Below, in pieces: positions 54,798-64,000 of a DNA stretch of 64,000 nt (position 1 is the first letter of the stretch; every line of letters begins with the position of its first letter). Position numbers and translations under genes: made by a program. The notes under the pieces were generated by a model, which did not search any database, was not told the DNA's origin, and saw only the letters and a program-made list of their open reading frames with translations. The DNA comes from WHSW01 sp963846165 (GTDB lineage Bacteria; Actinomycetota; Thermoleophilia; Solirubrobacterales; 70-9): NCBI GenBank assembly GCA_963846165.1, contig CAWJUU010000004.1, forward strand, positions 28,171-92,170. The letters are read 5' to 3'.

Positions 54798-55977
54798 GTG
54801 ACCAGCACGCCAGCCAGATGGCACCGGACCCGACCGAGGTGGCCGCTGCTGCTGGTCGCCTTGGCGACGCTTGCGGCGGCGCTCGTGCTCGCCGCCTGTG
54901 GTGAGGACGACAGCGGGCTCGAGGACAACGAGGACGTCGAGGTCCCGACGGCGGTGGCCGAGGGCGAGCCGTCCGGCGACCTGACGATCTCCAACTGGGC
55001 GCTCTATGTCGACGACAAGACGATCCCCGAGTTCGAGCAGGAGAGCGGGATCTCGGTCAAGTACGTCGAGGACATCAACAGCTACTACGAGTTCTTCGGC
55101 AAGATGCGACCGCTGCTGGAGCAGGGCGATTCGGGCGGGCGCTCGCTGATGGTCGCCGGGGACTGGCTGGCGAAGCGGATGTACGACCTCGGCTACATCC
55201 AGAAGCTCGACAAGGAGGCGCTCGCGCCCGCGTTCGAGAACCTCAGCCCCGACGTCAAGGCGCCGAGCTCGGACCCGAACTGGGACTTCTCGATCCCGTG
55301 GCAGGGCGGGATGACGGGGCTGATCGTCAACAAGGAGGAGGCGCCCGACATCCGCTCGATCAACGACCTCTTCGACCCGCAGTACAAGGGAAAGGTCGAG
55401 CTGCTGACCGAGCTTCGCGAAGCCGATTCCGATGCTGATGAAGGCGGACGGGATCGATCCCGAGGATGCCACCGAGGAGGACTGGCTGGCGGCGATCGAG
55501 AGGCTCAAGCAGGCGGTTGAGTCCGGTCAGATCCGCCGGCTCACCGGCGGCGACTACGCCAAGGACCTGGTCACGGGCGACGCGGTCGCGGTGATGGGCT
55601 GGGCCGCGGACGCGATCCAGCTCCAGGCCGACAACCCGGAGCTCGAGTGGCGGATGCCGACCGAGGGCTGCATGATCTGGTGGGATGACTGGGTGATCCC
55701 GGTCGGCGCGCCGAACCCGACCGCGGCGTACGAGTTCATCAACTACGCCTACGAGCCGGAGAACCAGGCTCAGATCGTCGAGTGGACGAGCTCGGTGACG
55801 CCGGTCGCCGGGGTCCAGGAGATCTTCGAGAAGACCAACCCTGAGGCGGCGAAGAGCGAGCTGATCTTCCCGAGCGCGGAGTACACGAAGAACTGCTCGA
55901 CCCCGATCAGCCCTCCGGGCGGGCCGGAGGCCGAGCAGCGGGTCGAGGAGGCGTTCGCGAGCGCGACCGGGAAGTGA
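54798..55977 (+). CDS. PotD-like polyamine-binding lipoprotein (one frameshift)
   Basis: An extracellular solute-binding lipoprotein of an ABC transporter. The lipobox LVLAACG gives lipidated Cys34. The domain resembles spermidine/putrescine-binding PotD/PotF: LTISNWALYVDDKTIPEFEQESGISVKYVEDINSYYEFFGKMRPLLEQG, WDFSIPWQGGMTGLIVNKEEAP, VMGWAADAIQLQADNPELEW, GCMIWWDDWVIPVGAPNPTAAYEFINYAYEPENQA and VTPVAGVQE. The frame changes once near 55420. A GAAGGAGA ribosome-binding site precedes GTG 54798. No permease or ATPase gene follows; the downstream side is a repeat and an unrelated gene. Confidence 0.85.
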
Positions 55978-56016
55978 GGCGGAGCGAAGCCGAGCCGCGC
56001 CGCTGTTGAGGCACCT
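55976..56016 (+). repeat. Third copy of the 46-bp repeat family, after the PotD-like gene
   Basis: The 41-bp segment is nearly identical to the two repeats at 45444-45540 but has one GCGAA unit fewer and three base differences. As in the first copy, it begins within the TGA stop of the preceding gene (55975-55977). GTGA flanks it on both sides (55974-55977 and 56020-56023). Confidence 0.75.
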
Positions 56017-56028
56017 GAGGTGAGCCGG

Positions 56029-56954
56029 TCAGACCGCCGGGGCCTGATCGCTGACCAGAATCGAGAAGTGGCCGAAGTCGACGCCCAGCACGGGCTCGCC
56101 GAACATGCCCTGCATCGGTGACGGCCGGACCTCGCCCGCGGCCACGGCCTCCGCGGCGTCGGCGAGCTCGCCGAGGAAGCGCGGCGGGACCGACGGCCGC
56201 AGGCAGTGGGCGGTGTAGACGATGCGGATCGCGCCGGCGAGTTCGTCGGCCAGCCGGCGTGACGAGCGGGCATAGGCGTGCAGGTCGGAGCCCGGCTCGT
56301 GGATCAGCAGCGGGCCGTAGTAGGCCTGATCCTGCGCGAACAGGATCCCCGCCGCCTCGTCGACGAGGCAGATGTGCTCGGGCGTGTGGCCGGGCGTGTG
56401 GATCACCCGCAGCGTCTCGGTCGCCGAGCTCGATCGTGTCGCCGTCGGCGAGCAACCGCGTCGGCGCCGGCGAGGTCGATCCGCCAGCCGAGCTCGTCGA
56501 TCCGCCGGCTCGGCCACGGCCGCATCGTCTCGTCCGGTCCGATCAGGAACCAGCCGTCGCGGTCGGCTTCGCGTAGGCGTTTGAAGCTCTCGTCCATCTC
56601 CGGAGCGAACTCGCGATAGCCGCGCAGGTACTCGTCCCGGGTGCCCTCCTCGATCCATACCGGTCCGAGCTCGTGCATCTCGGTGTGCTCGAACAGCTCG
56701 TTGCCGCCGACGTGGTCGAAGTGAACGTGAGAGTTGACGACGATCGTGGGCGCGGTCGCCACCGGTGCGATCGCCGCCGCGATGTCCGCCAAGCCGAGGC
56801 CGGTATCGACCAGGACGCAGCGCTCCGAGCCCGCGACCAGCCAGCTGAAGACATGGCCCGGCTCGGCCACCAGATGCACTCCCGGCTCAACCTCGCCGAC
56901 CTGGAACCACTCGCCCGCCTCGGCGACGAAGCTGCGTGAGGACGTTTCGGTCAA
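56029..56954 (-). CDS. MBL-fold metallo-hydrolase (frameshifted)
   Basis: A 308-residue-equivalent metallo-beta-lactamase-fold hydrolase. The metal motif is VVNSHVHFDHVGGNELFEHTEMHELG; the later ligands are in VIHTPGHTPEHICLVDEAAGILFAQDQAYYG and IVYTAHCLRP. The reading frame changes around 56420-56455, where two nearby indels are needed. The substrate is unknown: hydrolases of lactones, glutathione thiolesters and aryl sulfates share this fold. It starts at ATG 56954, divergent from the tRNA region. Confidence 0.82.
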
Positions 56955-57079
56955 TTCTTCTAGATCACCGCCGCACGTCTGGCATCCCGCGAGCGTCTTC
57001 CCGCCGCGGCCCGGCGCGGATCATGTCAGGGCAGCCGTCGCCAACGGCCCCGGTGAAGGGGGCCGTAAAGTGCAGATCG

Positions 57080-57153
<74 letters not shown>

Positions 57154-57184
57154 TCGCATTGCAGAGCGGGATTCGGCCACCCGA

Positions 57185-57430
57185 TCATCGTCCGTGGCCC
57201 GGTTGTGGCCCAGACGCGCTCGCCGCGACGTCGCGGGCGCCCTCGAACAGGGCCAGCCGCCGCGCGATGTCGGCGCCAGCGCCCTCGATCAGCGTGCCGT
57301 AGGCACGCTCGATCATCGCCACGCTCGTGCCCATAATCCTCGCCAGCTCGAAAACCGACACGCCGGCCGCGAGCGCGTTCGAGGCGAAGGTGGAGCGCAG
57401 GTCGTAGATCCGCGCCGGCGTGCCGAACAC
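57185..57430 (-). pseudogene. Tyrosine-integrase C-terminal remnant beside tRNA-Arg
   Basis: The 81 codons read FGTPARIYDLRSTFASNALAAGVSVFELARIMGTSVAMIERAYGTLIEGAG. This is the end of a tyrosine recombinase: the LRSTFAS motif with the second Arg, and the Tyr of MIERAYG. The histidine that normally precedes the Arg is replaced by Tyr-Asp-Leu. No catalytic core or N-terminal part follows upstream; a phosphoesterase gene begins instead. The fragment ends 31 bp from the tRNA and points toward it, the usual place of an integrase next to its attachment site. It is a non-functional remnant. Confidence 0.75.
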
Positions 57431-57502
57431 CGGCCGCGGCGGCGCCTTCCCTGCCGGCCCTGGCCGCCTCCGGCGGGAGCTGAGGGAGGATGAAGCCGGA
57501 GA

Positions 57503-58906
57503 CTACGGCCGGTCTGCCGGGTGCCCTCGTCTTCTCAGCTCGCGAGTCCCATCGGCGAGGCGGATCTGGAGCTCCGTCGCTGGCCGGCGAGCGAGCGGAT
57601 CCCCTTCGATTGGCGCGCCTTCCGTTCTCACGGCCGCGCGCGCCGCGGCGTCCTCTATCAGCGCGTACCGGTCCGGCGCTGGTCGTGGCGTCGTACGTGT
57701 GAGAAGTTCTCCGAGATGGTTGGCCTGCGACACGCGTGTTCCCACGGGGCGGGGGTGCCCGGCGCTTCTGAGCCGCGCAAACAGCCCTTGATGCCGCTTT
57801 GGCTCGTTGAGGGCTCCCGGGCAGAAGCGCAGGAGAATCGTCTTCATGATCGACGTGTGATCGAAGAGCGTCTTGGATACAGACGCCGGCTCCACCCACG
57901 GCGAGACGATCAGCGCCGGTATCCGCACGCCGTAGCGTCCGAACGTGTCGGGGTCGTCGTCCGGCGCCGCAGGCGGCGCGACATGATCGAAGAAGCCGCC
58001 GTGTTCGTCGTAGAAGATGATGAGCAGCGTCCTCTCCCATTGGGGGCTTGTTGCGAGCGCGTGGTAGACGGCGAGCACAAGCTCCTGGCCGTCCTTGATG
58101 TCCGCGGGCGGGTGGTCGTCGTTGGGCTGAAAGCCGATTGGGTTGAAGTTGCTGAAGTTCGGGTCGATCCATGAGACTGACGGCAGCGCACCATTGGCGG
58201 CGTCTTCGAGAAAGCTGGGCGCTTTTGCGTCCATCCTGAGCTCGAGGCTGGTCCTCCAGTTCAAGTTGGTCTTGCTGAAGAACGCGAAGTTGTGGTGGTG
58301 GCCCAGCTTGTAGTGCCCATCGGCGAAGCGCAGGGTCCCCGCCTCGAACGAGTACCAGCGCCACGAGATGCCGTTGGCGTCGAGGTGTCGCACGAACGAG
58401 GGTTGGTTGTACATGGGCGGGAGGTGGAGCGGCCGGTCATCGCGAGTGCCGGCGGCGCGACCGCAAATCGCGTACAGGCGGTTGGGCCAGGTCGCCCCGG
58501 GAACAGAGCTGAACCAACGATCGCAGACCGCGAACTCGCTCGCCAGGTGATCGTAGACCGGGACATCGGTGGCGTTGTAATAACCAATCACGCGACCAGG
58601 ATCCGCATCCTGGACGTCGTTGTGCGAGAGCGTCTCGGCGAAACTCGTGACGAAGCCGTCCATCTTGCCGCCCCCGATCTGGAGGTCGACGGCGCTGGCG
58701 GAGTGATTGGGATCGTCCTCGATCACCGTGCTGTCGAGATGGTGGACCGGATAGTTGCGCCCGCCGTGCTCGTTGGCGAACTCCGCCCGCAGACCATCGA
58801 CATCGCCGCGACCACCTTCAAGCGAGAGATACCCCAGCATGTGGTCGAAGGAGCGATTCTCGAGCATCAATACAACGATGTGGTCGACCTTCCCGAGGTT
58901 GGCCAT
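57503..58906 (-). CDS. Phosphoesterase family protein (phospholipase C / acid phosphatase type)
   Basis: A 467-residue member of the phosphoesterase (phospholipase C-like) family. The start HIVVLMLENRSFDHMLGYL with the catalytic ENRSFDH, VYDHLASEFAVCDRWFSSVPGATWPNRLYAICG, PSVSWIDPNFSNFNP, LLIIFYDEHGGFFDHVAPP and RIPALIVSPWVEPASVSKTLFDHTSIMKTIL match. Substrates are phospholipids or phosphate monoesters. There is no signal peptide in front of ATG 58906, which has a GAGGAG ribosome-binding site, so it may be cytoplasmic or exported by another route. It is the first gene after the integrase remnant. Confidence 0.9.
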   Translation of the reverse strand: MANLGKVDHIVVLMLENRSFDHMLGYLSLEGGRGDVDGLRAEFANEHGGRNYPVHHLDSTVIEDDPNHSASAVDLQIGGGKMDGFVTSFAETLSHNDVQDADPGRVIGYYNATDVPVYDHLASEFAVCDRWFSSVPGATWPNRLYAICGRAAGTRDDRPLHLPPMYNQPSFVRHLDANGISWRWYSFEAGTLRFADGHYKLGHHHNFAFFSKTNLNWRTSLELRMDAKAPSFLEDAANGALPSVSWIDPNFSNFNPIGFQPNDDHPPADIKDGQELVLAVYHALATSPQWERTLLIIFYDEHGGFFDHVAPPAAPDDDPDTFGRYGVRIPALIVSPWVEPASVSKTLFDHTSIMKTILLRFCPGALNEPKRHQGLFARLRSAGHPRPVGTRVSQANHLGELLTRTTPRPAPDRYALIEDAAARAAVRTEGAPIEGDPLARRPATELQIRLADGTRELRRRGHPADRP

Positions 58907-59200
58907 GCTGGTCTCCTCAGTCACCACCGCCTCCTTCGCGGTCGCGTTGGCAGGTGGTCGAGCACGGCTGGATTAGCGACCGGCGCGGCAGTGGAGGCTG
59001 GGATGGCGAGTACCTGATCGTTTTGAGCGCAGCGTGAGGATGTTTGAGGTCCAGTAGCCGTTGAGGAACTCGCGGACGTTGTAGCGGATTTCGTCCAGGG
59101 AACCCGGGCACCGATCGCGACCCGCTCGTGAAGCGGGCTTCGCGGGCACGCTCGGCCTGCCGCGACCTGACAGCGCCCGCCGCAGCGACTAGCGCACAAT
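58907..59200. other. Intergenic region, nothing recognised
   Basis: The 294 bp between the divergent phosphoesterase and SulP genes contain the phosphoesterase ribosome-binding site but no further gene, tRNA or clear repeat that I can support. Open frames here have no family match and look like chance. Confidence 0.5.
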
Positions 59201-60915
59201 GTGCCTCCCGTGGAGCCGCCGAGATGGATGCCGGGCGCACGCGCGCTTGCCTCCTACCGCAAGCGGTGGCTGCGCCACGACCTCATCGCCGGTCTCGTGC
59301 TGAGCACGCTCCTGGTGCCGCAGGGAATGGCGTACGCACAGCTGGCGGGCCTGCCGGCAATCACGGGCCTCTACACGACGGTCATCTGCCTGATCGGCTA
59401 CGCAGCATTCGGTCCTTCTCGCATCCTCGTGCTCGGTCCTGACTCCTCACTCGGACCGATGATCGCGGCGACGCTCCTGCCGATCATCGGATCCGTGGTG
59501 ACCCCGACCGCGCGATCGCTCTCGCGTCGATGCTCGCCCTCCTGGTCGCGGCGATCGAGATCGGCGCGGGCGTGGCCAAGCTCGGGTTCATCGCGGACCT
59601 GCTGTCCAAGCCCACCCAGATCGGCTACATGAACGGCCTCGCGCTGACGATTCTCGTCGGGCAGCTGCCGAAGCTCTTCGGCTTCTCGATCGAGGCAAAC
59701 GGACTGATCGACGAGACGCGGAAGTTCGTCAGCGGGCTCGCGTCGGGGGACGCCGTGGCCGCCGCCGCTGCCGTAGGGGTGGTCAGCCTCGCGCTGATCC
59801 TGCTCTTCCAGCTCTGGCGGCCCCGCATCCCAGGCGTGCTGGTCGCGGTCGTCGCCGCGATCGCCGCGACCTCGGCGCTCGATCTCTCCGGCCACGGGGT
59901 TTCGCTCGTCGGGACCCTGCCGGAGGGGCTGCCGTCCCCCACCTGGCCGAGCCCAGTGTCCGACCTCCCCCTCCTGGTTGCGGGAGCTCTCGGCATCGCG
60001 CTGGTGTCTCTGACCGACACGATCTCCACAGCTTCGGCGTTCGCGGCGCGAACGCGCCAGGAGATCGACGGCAACAAGGAAATGATCGGCATCGGGACCG
60101 CAAACCTCGGCGCAGGGTTGTTCCAGGGCTTCCCCGTAAGCACGAGCGGCTCGCGCACGGCCGTGGCCGAGCAGGCCGGCGCAAAGACCCAGCTCACCGG
60201 GCTGGTCGGGGCAGGGGCGATCGTCCTGATGCTGGTGCTCGTGCCCGGGCTGCTGCAGAACCTCCCGGAGGCCACTCTCGCGGCCGTAGTGATCGCCGCC
60301 TCCCTGTCGCTGGCCGACATCGCAGGGACGAGGCGGCTGTGGCAGCAGCGGCGGGCCGAATTCCTGCTCTCGATGGCCGCGTTTCTTGGTGTGGCCCTGC
60401 TTGGAGTTCTCGCCGGCATCGCCGTCGCCGTGGCGCTATCGATACTCAACGTGTTCCGCCGTGCTTGGTGGCCCTACCAGGCCACCCTCGGGCGTGTCCC
60501 CGGGATGGAGGGCCATCATGACCGCAGCCTCTACCCCGAGGCCGAGGAGCTGCCCGGCCTCGTGATCTTCCGCTTCGACGCCCCCCTGCTCTTCGCCAAC
60601 GCGCGGACGTTCCGCGACCAGATCCGCCGCATCGCGGCGGGCGAGCCGAAGCCGCGCTGGATCGTGATCGCGGCCGAGCCGATCACGGACGTCGACACCA
60701 CGGCCGCCGACATGCTCCTCGAGCTCGACGAGGAGGTCAACGCGGGCGGCATCTCGCTTGTCTTCGCCGAGCTCAAGGACCCCGTGCGGGCCAAGCTCGA
60801 GCGCTACGAGCTCATCGGCACGCTCGACCCCGAACACTTCTTCCGAACGCTCGACGGCGCCATCGCGGCCTTCCGCCGCGAGACGGGCGCAGAGTGGACC
60901 GCACCCCCGAAGTGA
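59201..60915 (+). CDS. SulP-family anion transporter with STAS domain (one frameshift)
   Basis: A SulP transporter for sulfate, bicarbonate or related anions. The N-terminal segment YRKRWLRHDLIAGLVLSTLLVPQGMAYAQLAGLPAITGLYTTVICLIGYAAFGPSRILVLGPDSSLGPMIAATLLP is the family start. After a frame shift near 59505 the protein continues with KPTQIGYMNGLALTILVGQLPKLFGF and FQGFPVSTSGSRTAVAEQAGAKTQLTGLV. About ten hydrophobic segments are visible. Residues about 450-560 are a STAS domain (VIFRFDAPLLFANARTFRDQI, ITDVDTTAADMLLELDEEV). The anion is not resolved by sequence. Confidence 0.9.
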
Positions 60916-60964
60916 GCGGCGGCCAACTACCTCACGGCCGCGCGGGTGCGAAGACCCCCCCGGG

Positions 60965-61234
60965 TCAGGTTCCCGACAACTTCGCCTTTTCGCTGGCGAA
61001 CTCCACATCCGTGAGCACGCCTTGTTCGTGAAGCTGGCCAGTCTCCCTCAGTCGCTCCGTGGTGTCGGCAGTCACTCCACCCGACGCCGCCGGCGGTCGG
61101 TGGGACCAGCGGCCGCGACGGTCCTGCTGCTCGCATCCTTGTGGTCCATCTGCTTCTTGCAGCCATGGCGGCTCCGCCGAGTGCGGGCGAACGTTGTCTG
61201 CGTTGGCTTTTGTCCAGTGTCTTCCTTCCATCGA
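60965..61234 (-). CDS. Small protein with C-terminal SHOCT domain
   Basis: The last 35 residues (TTERLRETGQLHEQGVLTDVEFASEKAKLSGT) are a SHOCT domain, a short oligomerisation module. The preceding part has no recognisable domain and its frame may be disrupted, so ATG 61234 is tentative and the protein may be a fragment. The 200 bp between here and the DUF2252 gene at 61432 hold nothing else that I can support. It is convergent with sulP. Confidence 0.45.
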   Translation of the reverse strand, partial: SMEGRHWTKANADNVRPHSAEPPWLQEADGPQGCEQQDRRGRWSHRPPAASGGVTADTTERLRETGQLHEQGVLTDVEFASEKAKLSGT

Positions 61235-61431
61235 TCCTGTCCACAGGATCGCGCAGGCTTCCCCTTCTGCAAAATCCCCATTCCACCCTGATATCCGGGT
61301 CCCACGACCTGGGCTGTGATCGAGGAGGAGTAGCCTCTTGGTCAGAGGGGAGTAAATGTCCGCGTTTCTCCGGGTAGCTCGCACGGCCGTTCACTTCGTG
61401 CTGGCCCAATGACCCTCCGAAAGAACCACGT

Positions 61432-62856
61432 GTGAAGACCCTGGACGATGCCGTGCGGGAGCATCCTTCGGCGGCCGAGCGCGCAGCTTTCGGCAAGGCT
61501 GCCCAAGCCGAGGCCCGCGGTCGAGCCATCGCGACTGGCGACCCGCGGATGATCGCCGATCCCGTCGAGGTCTCGAGCAGCAGGCCGCCACCCGGGTCGG
61601 TGAGCTGATTCCCGTGCGCCAGGGTCGCATGCTGGCGACGCCATCGACCTTCTTCGCGGTGCCGCGGCGATCATGGCGGCGGACCTTGCCGGGAGTCCCG
61701 AATCCGGATTCAAGGTGCAAGTCTGCGGTGACGCCCATCTCTCGAACTTCGGTGCCTTCGGCTCGCCTGAACGCCAACACGTCTTCGACGTCAACGACTT
61801 CGATGAGACTCTGCCTGGACCGTGGAGTGGGACGTCAAGCGCCTCGCCGCGAGCATGGCGGTACACGGCCGCGAGAGGGATTCGGCGTTGCGGAGCGGCA
61901 GATCTTGGTAGGTGCGACCCTGCGAGTATCGCGAGGCCATGCGGCGTCTCCGCCGCACTAGGCAATCTCGACGCCTGGTACACCCGATTGGCCACTCGGC
62001 CATCGCGAGGCGCTGGTCCGCCGATGTGAGCCAAACAGGTCAAGGCGTACGAGCGCAACGTGGCCAAGGCGCGCGCGAAGGACAGCATGCGCGCGTTCAA
62101 GAAGCTGACGTACATGGTTGACGGCGAGCCGCGGATCATCAGCGATCCGCCGCTGATCGTTCCTGTCGATGAGCTGACAGGCGCGGGCGAACCAGGCGAG
62201 GTCGAGGGCCGGGTGCAGGAGATTCTAGAGGAGTACCGCACCACTCTCGGCGAGGACCGCCGGCCGCTTCTCGATGGCTACCGCTACGTACATGCGGCGA
62301 GGAAGGTCGTCGGCGTCGGCAGCGTCGGCATTAGAGCGTGGATCGTGCTGCTGCTGGGGCGCGACGATCAGGATCCCCTTCTCCAGATCAAAGAGGCGCA
62401 GAATTCTGTTTGAGCCGTATGCCGGGCCGAGCAGTTCGCTCATCACGGCGAACGCGTCGTCAGGGCCCAGCGCCTCTTGCAGGCGGCGAGCGATCTTTTC
62501 CTCGGATGGGTGACGGCCACCGGGGTGGACGGCGAGGCGCGGGATTTCTATGTGCGTCAGCTGTGGACTGGAAGGGGTCGGCGCGAGTGGAGCTGCTGAG
62601 CCCCCGCGGCATGGCGGTGTACGGCCAGGTCTGCGGGGCGACCCTCGCCCGCGCCCACGCTCGCTCGGGCGACCGGATCGCGATCGGTGCCTACCTCGGC
62701 CGCAAACCCAACTTCGACGCCGCGATCACCGACTTCGCCGAGGGCTACGCCGACCAGAACGAGAAGGATTACGAAGCCTTGATCGGCGCGGTCGACGAAG
62801 GTCGCCTCGAGGCCGAGGTCGAGACCGACAAGATCAGTAAGCCGACCAGACGATGA
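61432..62856 (+). pseudogene. DUF2252-family protein, many frameshifts
   Basis: The family start VCGDAHLSNFGAFGSPERQHVFDVNDFDETLPGPW is clear, and in shifted frames come YERNVAKARAKDSMRAFKKLTY and VGVGSVGIRAWIVLLLGRDDQDPLLQIKEAQNSV, then DWKGSARVELLSPRGMAVYGQVCGATLARAHARSGDRIAIGAYLGRKPNFDAAITDFAEGYADQNEKDYEAL. DUF2252 proteins have a kinase-like fold with this H-x-x-N-F and D-F-N/D metal region. At least six single-base shifts are needed, more than elsewhere in the window, so either sequence quality is poor or the gene is decaying. The total length (about 475 residues) fits the family. Confidence 0.8.
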
Positions 62857-64000
62857 TCGCGAAGCCGTGGAGCCGGCGGGCGGCAAAAGTCGCGGCCCTC
62901 CTCATTCCTGCGGTGACCGTGGTCCTCGTGGTGGTCGTGATGGCGCAGGAGTTCCCAAGGGTGTTTATCGTCTGCGGATTGCTCCTGATCGGGTTCGCCG
63001 CCGTCTGGTACGGCTGTCGCAGAGGCGCCTCCAGGGCCGCCGGGCTGGCGGTCGGGATCGCCGCGCTGGGCGCGCTGGCGGGCCTGCTCGTGGTGACCGG
63101 TGATCACGTCGGCCTGGCGATCGCGGAGCGGCGGGCCTTGCGCTGGCTGCCGCGGCGGCGAAGGCGGCCCTCGTGTATCACGCGCCGCTATCCGACGCGC
63201 CGGCGCCCAAGCGCGCCGTCCTCTTCTACAACCCCAAGTCGGGAGGCGGAAAGGCACAGAAGTTCAACCTCGCCGAAGAGGCTCGAAAGAGGAATATCAA
63301 GCCAATCGAGTTGACAGCCGGCGCCGACCTCGAGCAAATGGTCCGAGCAGCGGTGGCCGACGGAGCAGATGCCGTTGCCATGGCTGGTGGTGACGGCTCG
63401 CAGGCCGTGGTTGCGATGGTCGCGGCCGAGCTCGGCCTGCCATACGCGTGCATCCCTGCCGGGGACCCGCAACCATTTCGCCCTTGACCTCGGCGTCGAC
63501 AGGGAGGACGTCGTGGGTGCTCTCGAGGCATTCGTCGACGGCGGGGAGCGCCGCGTTGACCTCGGCCGAGGTCAATGGCCGGGTCTTTGTCAACAACGTC
63601 TCGCTCGGGCTCTATGCGGAGGCTGTCCAACGCGAGGGCTACCGCAACGCGAAGCTGCGAACGATCGTCGACACGTTGCCCGAGGTTCTGGGGCTGCAGG
63701 GCGAGGGACTCGACCTGCGTTGGACCGGGCCCGGTGGACAGGAGCACTCCTCGGGGGCCGCGATCCGCGTTCGAACAACCGCTACCGCCTCGGCCATGCG
63801 GTCGGCTCGGGAACCCGCCCCAGGATTGACGACGGGCTGCTTGGGATCACCGTGGCGTCGAGCCCGAGCGGCGTGGTGTGCATCGGCGCTTGCTGCAGCG
63901 ACCCTGGCGCGAATCGAGACGCCCGAGTTCGAGGTCGACGCGGGCAGCGGGGTCGCGGCCGGCATCGACGGTGAGGCGATGACACTTCAGCCACCGCTTC
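62853..64000 (+). pseudogene. Membrane-anchored diacylglycerol kinase family protein, frameshifted and cut by the window end
   Basis: The protein begins with two membrane helices (AKVAALLIPAVTVVLVVVVMAQEF and VFIVCGLLLIGFAAVWYGC...GIAALGALAGLLVV). After a shift near 63150 comes a lipid kinase catalytic domain: RAVLFYNPKSGGGKAQKFNLAEEARKRNI, AVAMAGGDGSQAVVAMVAAELGLPYACIPAG and, again shifted, NHFALDLGVDREDVVGALEAFVDGGERRVDLAEVNGRVFVNNVSLGLYAEAVQ. GGDGS is the nucleotide-binding motif. ATG 62853 overlaps the DUF2252 stop by four bases. Several frame shifts and the open 3' end prevent a full description. It would be a second DAG kinase in the window. Confidence 0.75.

Noticed and set aside
55978..56028. 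Potential permease genes of a polyamine transporter after the PotD-like gene
   Set aside because: The space holds only the repeat; the next gene is a minus-strand MBL hydrolase. Any permease must lie elsewhere.
57185..57430. Functional integrase
   Set aside because: Only the C-terminal 80 residues exist; no catalytic core or DNA-binding domain is encoded upstream.

Overview
The window is GC-rich throughout and has the gene content of an actinobacterium. The best lineage hint is a secreted protein at 35464-36141 whose N-terminus (RLTYANLMATLAVFIALGG) and following decapeptide repeats resemble proteins I know mainly from Thermoleophilia (Solirubrobacterales-like). Tight 4-base gene overlaps (ATGA, GTGA), many GTG starts and many promoters placed directly before start codons (leaderless mRNAs) also fit an actinobacterium. 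The lineage call is an inference from gene style, not from a marker-gene comparison.

Layout. 1-3087: a broken PhoD-like phosphatase and a divergent lytic transglycosylase that share an overlapping promoter. 3077-7322: a minus-strand lipid operon (small membrane protein, diacylglycerol kinase, phospholipase D/cardiolipin synthase, PAP2 phosphatase) ending in ychF. 7404-9450: an unknown membrane protein coupled to a BtrH-like protein. 9447-16367: topoisomerase IB, an aminoglycoside-nucleotidyltransferase-like gene, a methyltransferase, methylmalonyl-CoA epimerase, a short FtsH, a DUF1385 protein and an M20 peptidase. 16413-24110: rarA, an aldehyde dehydrogenase, two SDR enzymes, a stress protein and a murein endopeptidase.

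24160-31787 is a nine-gene operon, ccmABCD-hemA-hemC-cobA/hemD-SAM hydrolase-birA, that joins heme export for cytochrome c to tetrapyrrole synthesis. 32195-34687 is an SF2 helicase with an acidic insert, followed by a TlpA-like thioredoxin. 36240-42187 holds nfeD-slipin-galT and a group of conserved but poorly understood proteins (AIM24, an unknown protein, CapA). 42242-48066 is a histidine utilisation operon hutH-hutU-hutF-hutI, with a 46-bp direct repeat inserted twice between hutU and hutF; a third, shorter copy lies at 55976.

48194-55977 looks like an amine or polyamine uptake and oxidation regulon. It has a Tat-exported spermidine-dehydrogenase-like flavoprotein, an SDR, a PLP decarboxylase fused to a glyoxalase-fold domain, a sarcosine-oxidase-like enzyme, a TetR regulator and a PotD-like binding lipoprotein. 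The TetR and oxidase genes diverge from a symmetric operator built of four GTAC units.

57080-57153 is tRNA-Arg(CCU), with a tyrosine-integrase C-terminal remnant 31 bp away. Beyond it, to the window end, lies a likely decayed or low-quality island: a phospholipase C-like phosphoesterase, a SulP transporter, a SHOCT fragment, a DUF2252 protein and a diacylglycerol kinase.

Frameshifts are clustered (1-2.2 kb, 9-10.8 kb, 42.7-64 kb), whereas about 11-42.7 kb reads cleanly. Most look like single-base indels in GC runs, so I treat them as probable sequence errors unless stated. No rRNA, CRISPR array or intact transposase was seen.
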